From: Caulobacteraceae bacterium UBA3198
Lineage (GTDB): Bacteria > Pseudomonadota > Alphaproteobacteria > Caulobacterales > Caulobacteraceae
DNA length: 42,791 nucleotides
Direction: 5' to 3'
Assembly (NCBI GenBank): GCA_002363865.1
Contig: DEWY01000011.1
Location: 173,380 to 216,170 of the forward strand
Below the pieces are notes generated by a model, which saw only the letters and a program-made list of their open reading frames with translations, searched no databases and was not told where the DNA came from. The number at the start of each line of letters is the position of its first letter. The stretch's first letter is position 1. Made by a program: the position numbers and the translations under genes. Of the stretch, positions 41,278 through 42,791 are shown in pieces.

Positions 41278-42122
41278 ATGCCCCTGCACAGCCGCATCTG
41301 CGATATATTGAACATCGAGTATCCGATCGTGCTGGCTGGGATGGGCGGCGCCAGCGTTCGGCGCCTTGCGGCTGCGGTTTCGAATGCAGGCGGGGCTAGG
41401 GGTGCTGGGCGCAGCGGCCTGTTCGCGCGAGCAGCTGCGCGAGTGGATCCGGGAAGTGAAAACCCTGACGGACAAGCCATTCGAGGTTGACACGCTTCTG
41501 CCGGCCTCAATCCGGCGCGATCCGACGGACGCGGCCGGGACTGGAAAGCCCTCACGTTCGGAGTTGATCGGCGAGTACCAGGCCTTCGCCGACGAGTTCA
41601 TGCGTCAGGAGGGGCTGACGAAGGTCCTCCGGCCTCGCCGCGGATCCAACGCAGACGCCCAAGGCGGCCCGATGTTCTTCTCGAAGGATTTCTTTGAGGA
41701 GCAGATGGAGGTGGTCGTCGAGGAGAAGGTGCCGGTCTACGCTGCCGGGCTCGGCAATCCGGGTCCCTGGATGGAGCGGATGCGTGAGAACGGAACCAAG
41801 GTGATGTCGGTCATCGGTTCGGTCAAGCACGCCCTTCAGGTGGCGGCCGCGGGTGTCGACGTCGTGGTCGCGCAGGGACATGACGGCGGCGGCCACAACT
41901 CGCCGATGGAACAACGGCGCTGATCCCTCAGGTCGTCGACGCCATGGGCGGCCGTGTTCCGGTCCTGGGCGCGGGCGGCATCGCTGACGGGCGGGGCGTT
42001 GCGGCCGCCATAATGCTGGGCGCCGAGGGCGCTTGGGTCGGGACCGCGTTCATGGCCACGGATGAGGCCGGCATCCAGCAGTTCCAGAAGGAGGTTCTGG
42101 TGGAGTCCGGGGACGCGGACAC
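41278..42122 (+). pseudogene. Nitronate monooxygenase (2-nitropropane dioxygenase-like), frameshifted and truncated
   Basis: ATG 41278 has AGGA about 8 nt upstream and begins RICDILNIEYPIVLAGMGGA. One extra G in the GGGG run at 41392-41395 breaks the frame; the true sequence continues as GLGVLGAAACSREQLREWI to VVVAQGHDGGGHNSP. A missing base near 41905 then moves it to GTTALIPQVVDAMGGRVPVL, GAGGIADGRGVAAAIML and KEVLVESGDADT. At about 42122 the homology stops where antisense ISAzo13 transposase sequence begins. FMN-TIM-barrel motifs (AGHDGGGH-type, GAGGIADG) are preserved, so decay is recent. Its normal role would be flavin oxidation of nitronates or a related reaction following the monooxygenase. 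Confidence 0.85.
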
Positions 42123-42630
42123 GGTTGGCGCCTATGTGCTCGAACTGGGCGTTGCGGTCGGGATGGCTCGCGCCTTCAGCGGCCTTGCGGTTGGCCTGGC
42201 GCGAGAAGCCGAGCTGGGTCAGCAGCTTGCGCACGCTGTTGGGGCTGATCGCATGGACCATGTCGGCAAGCGCCGAGGCCAGCTTGTCCAGGCTCTTCGA
42301 CACCCACAGCAGCAGGCGCTCCGGATCGCCCCGCGTCGCCGGCTCGACAAGACGCATCAGATCGGCCAGCAGCGTCGGATCGCGCTCGCTCAACGGCTTC
42401 GGGCCGCCCCCCTCCCGGCGCACCCGGCCGCGCGGCGGAGGCTCGGCATCGAGGTCTCTGACCCCGCGCCCGATCGTCGAGCGCGCCAGCCCCGTGATCG
42501 CCGAGACCGCGGCCAACCCGCCCCGGCCCGCAGCCCGCGTCTCGCTCGCGGCGAACACCCGCCGCCCCCGCTCGTCCCGCTTCGAGCCGTCAGCCTCCCA
42601 CCGCCGCCGTATCCCGAGCCCGTCGATCAT
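42123..42630 (-). mobile_element. ISAzo13-family transposase N-terminal fragment
   Basis: The minus strand from ATG 42630 gives about 170 residues characteristic of ISAzo13-type transposases: RRRVFAASETRAAGRGGLAA, VSAITGLARSTIGRGVRDLD, KPLSERDPTLLADLMRLVEP, ATRGDPERLLLW, QLGFSRQANRKAAEG and HPDRNAQFEHI. Right after QFEHI, at about 42122-42130, the sequence becomes the reverse of the nitronate monooxygenase gene, so the catalytic C-terminal half of the transposase is gone. An internal deviation (SKSLDKLASALADMVHAISP in place of the usual helix) suggests further decay. The element cannot move itself. Confidence 0.82.
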
Positions 42631-42711
42631 CCCGTCCCGGCTAGCCCGCGTCGCCCCTCACCGGAATCCCCTCCACCTGAGTCACACCGCCGCACCCACC
42701 ACATCGGCAGC

Positions 42712-42791
42712 ATGAGATTCAGTTATCGATGCGGATGTCCTAAGCGGCTACCAGTGGCGGACATTTGCCGCAAGGCCGGGATCAGCCAGGC
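42712..42791 (+). mobile_element. Partial IS3-family OrfA-like fragment at window edge
   Basis: From 42742 the plus strand reads KRLPVADICRKAGISQ, the HTH of IS3-family OrfA proteins (R-x-VADICRKAGISQATYFNW type). The residues before it do not match, so the 5' part is missing or replaced; the frame is open from ATG 42712. The rest lies outside the window. Confidence 0.6.

Noticed and set aside
41278..41923. Programmed frameshifting in the nitronate monooxygenase gene
   Set aside because: Two shifts of opposite sign, no slippery heptamer or following structure seen, and the gene is also truncated, so decay explains it better.
1..42791. tRNA, rRNA, CRISPR arrays and toxin-antitoxin pairs
   Set aside because: No cloverleaf, rRNA, regularly spaced repeat-spacer or recognisable toxin-antitoxin gene was noticed while reading both strands; short tRNA genes could be missed without a tool.

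Overview
This window reads as a high-GC alphaproteobacterial chromosome segment, most likely Caulobacterales (Caulobacter/Phenylobacterium/Brevundimonas-like). That placement rests on remembered protein similarity and gene order (tamA-tamB; rlmE after a Ppx/GppA phosphatase; guaB-MAPEG-RsmB-like-guaA), not on a search. About the first 20.9 kb is core genome and most of the rest is accessory DNA.

Core part (1-20858). On the minus strand lie a truncated PepSY protein, a TonB-dependent receptor and a DUF2946-type protein, probably a metal or siderophore uptake unit. Next is a minus-strand trio: circularly permuted ATP-grasp, alpha-E protein and transglutaminase-like protein, a recognised but biochemically obscure peptide-modification operon, here with a poly-glutamine tail on the transglutaminase. 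tamA and tamB follow on the plus strand, overlapping by 4 nt. Then come phenylalanine 4-monooxygenase and HspQ (minus), and a plus-strand run: Ppx/GppA, RlmE, GuaB (IMP dehydrogenase), MAPEG protein, RsmB-family rRNA methyltransferase and GuaA (GMP synthase). GuaB and GuaA together make GMP from IMP.

Mobile part (about 20.86-31.2 kb). A DUF4102-type tyrosine integrase starts 293 bp after guaA, a known integration hotspot, and is preceded by four copies of an 8-bp motif that look like integrase arm sites. Behind it are an AlpA-like regulator, the N-terminal methylase part of a strawberry-notch-type protein (truncated beside a perfect 33-bp palindrome), a DUF6117 protein, a long ParB-like protein, an ArdC antirestriction protein, a frameshifted DUF6035/CoiA-like nuclease, a secreted thermonuclease and decayed relatives. 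The most unusual signal is a shared leader before the methylase, parB and ardC genes: a 9-bp stem whose sequence varies while the enclosed motif GGTCGAGAGAG is invariant, with the ribosome-binding site touching the stem in two of the three. A second pair of structured repeats lies at 28.0 and 30.9 kb.

Catabolic part (31.6-42.1 kb). A minus-strand operon encodes two acyl-CoA dehydrogenases, an acyl-CoA synthetase, an enoyl-CoA hydratase, a thiolase-like protein and an alpha/beta hydrolase. It is divergent from a TetR regulator, a Baeyer-Villiger monooxygenase and a broken nitronate monooxygenase. Together this suggests oxidation of a ketone to an ester or lactone, hydrolysis, CoA activation and beta-oxidation-like breakdown. 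The right edge holds transposase fragments (ISAzo13-type, probable IS3-type), with the nitronate monooxygenase truncated at the ISAzo13 junction.
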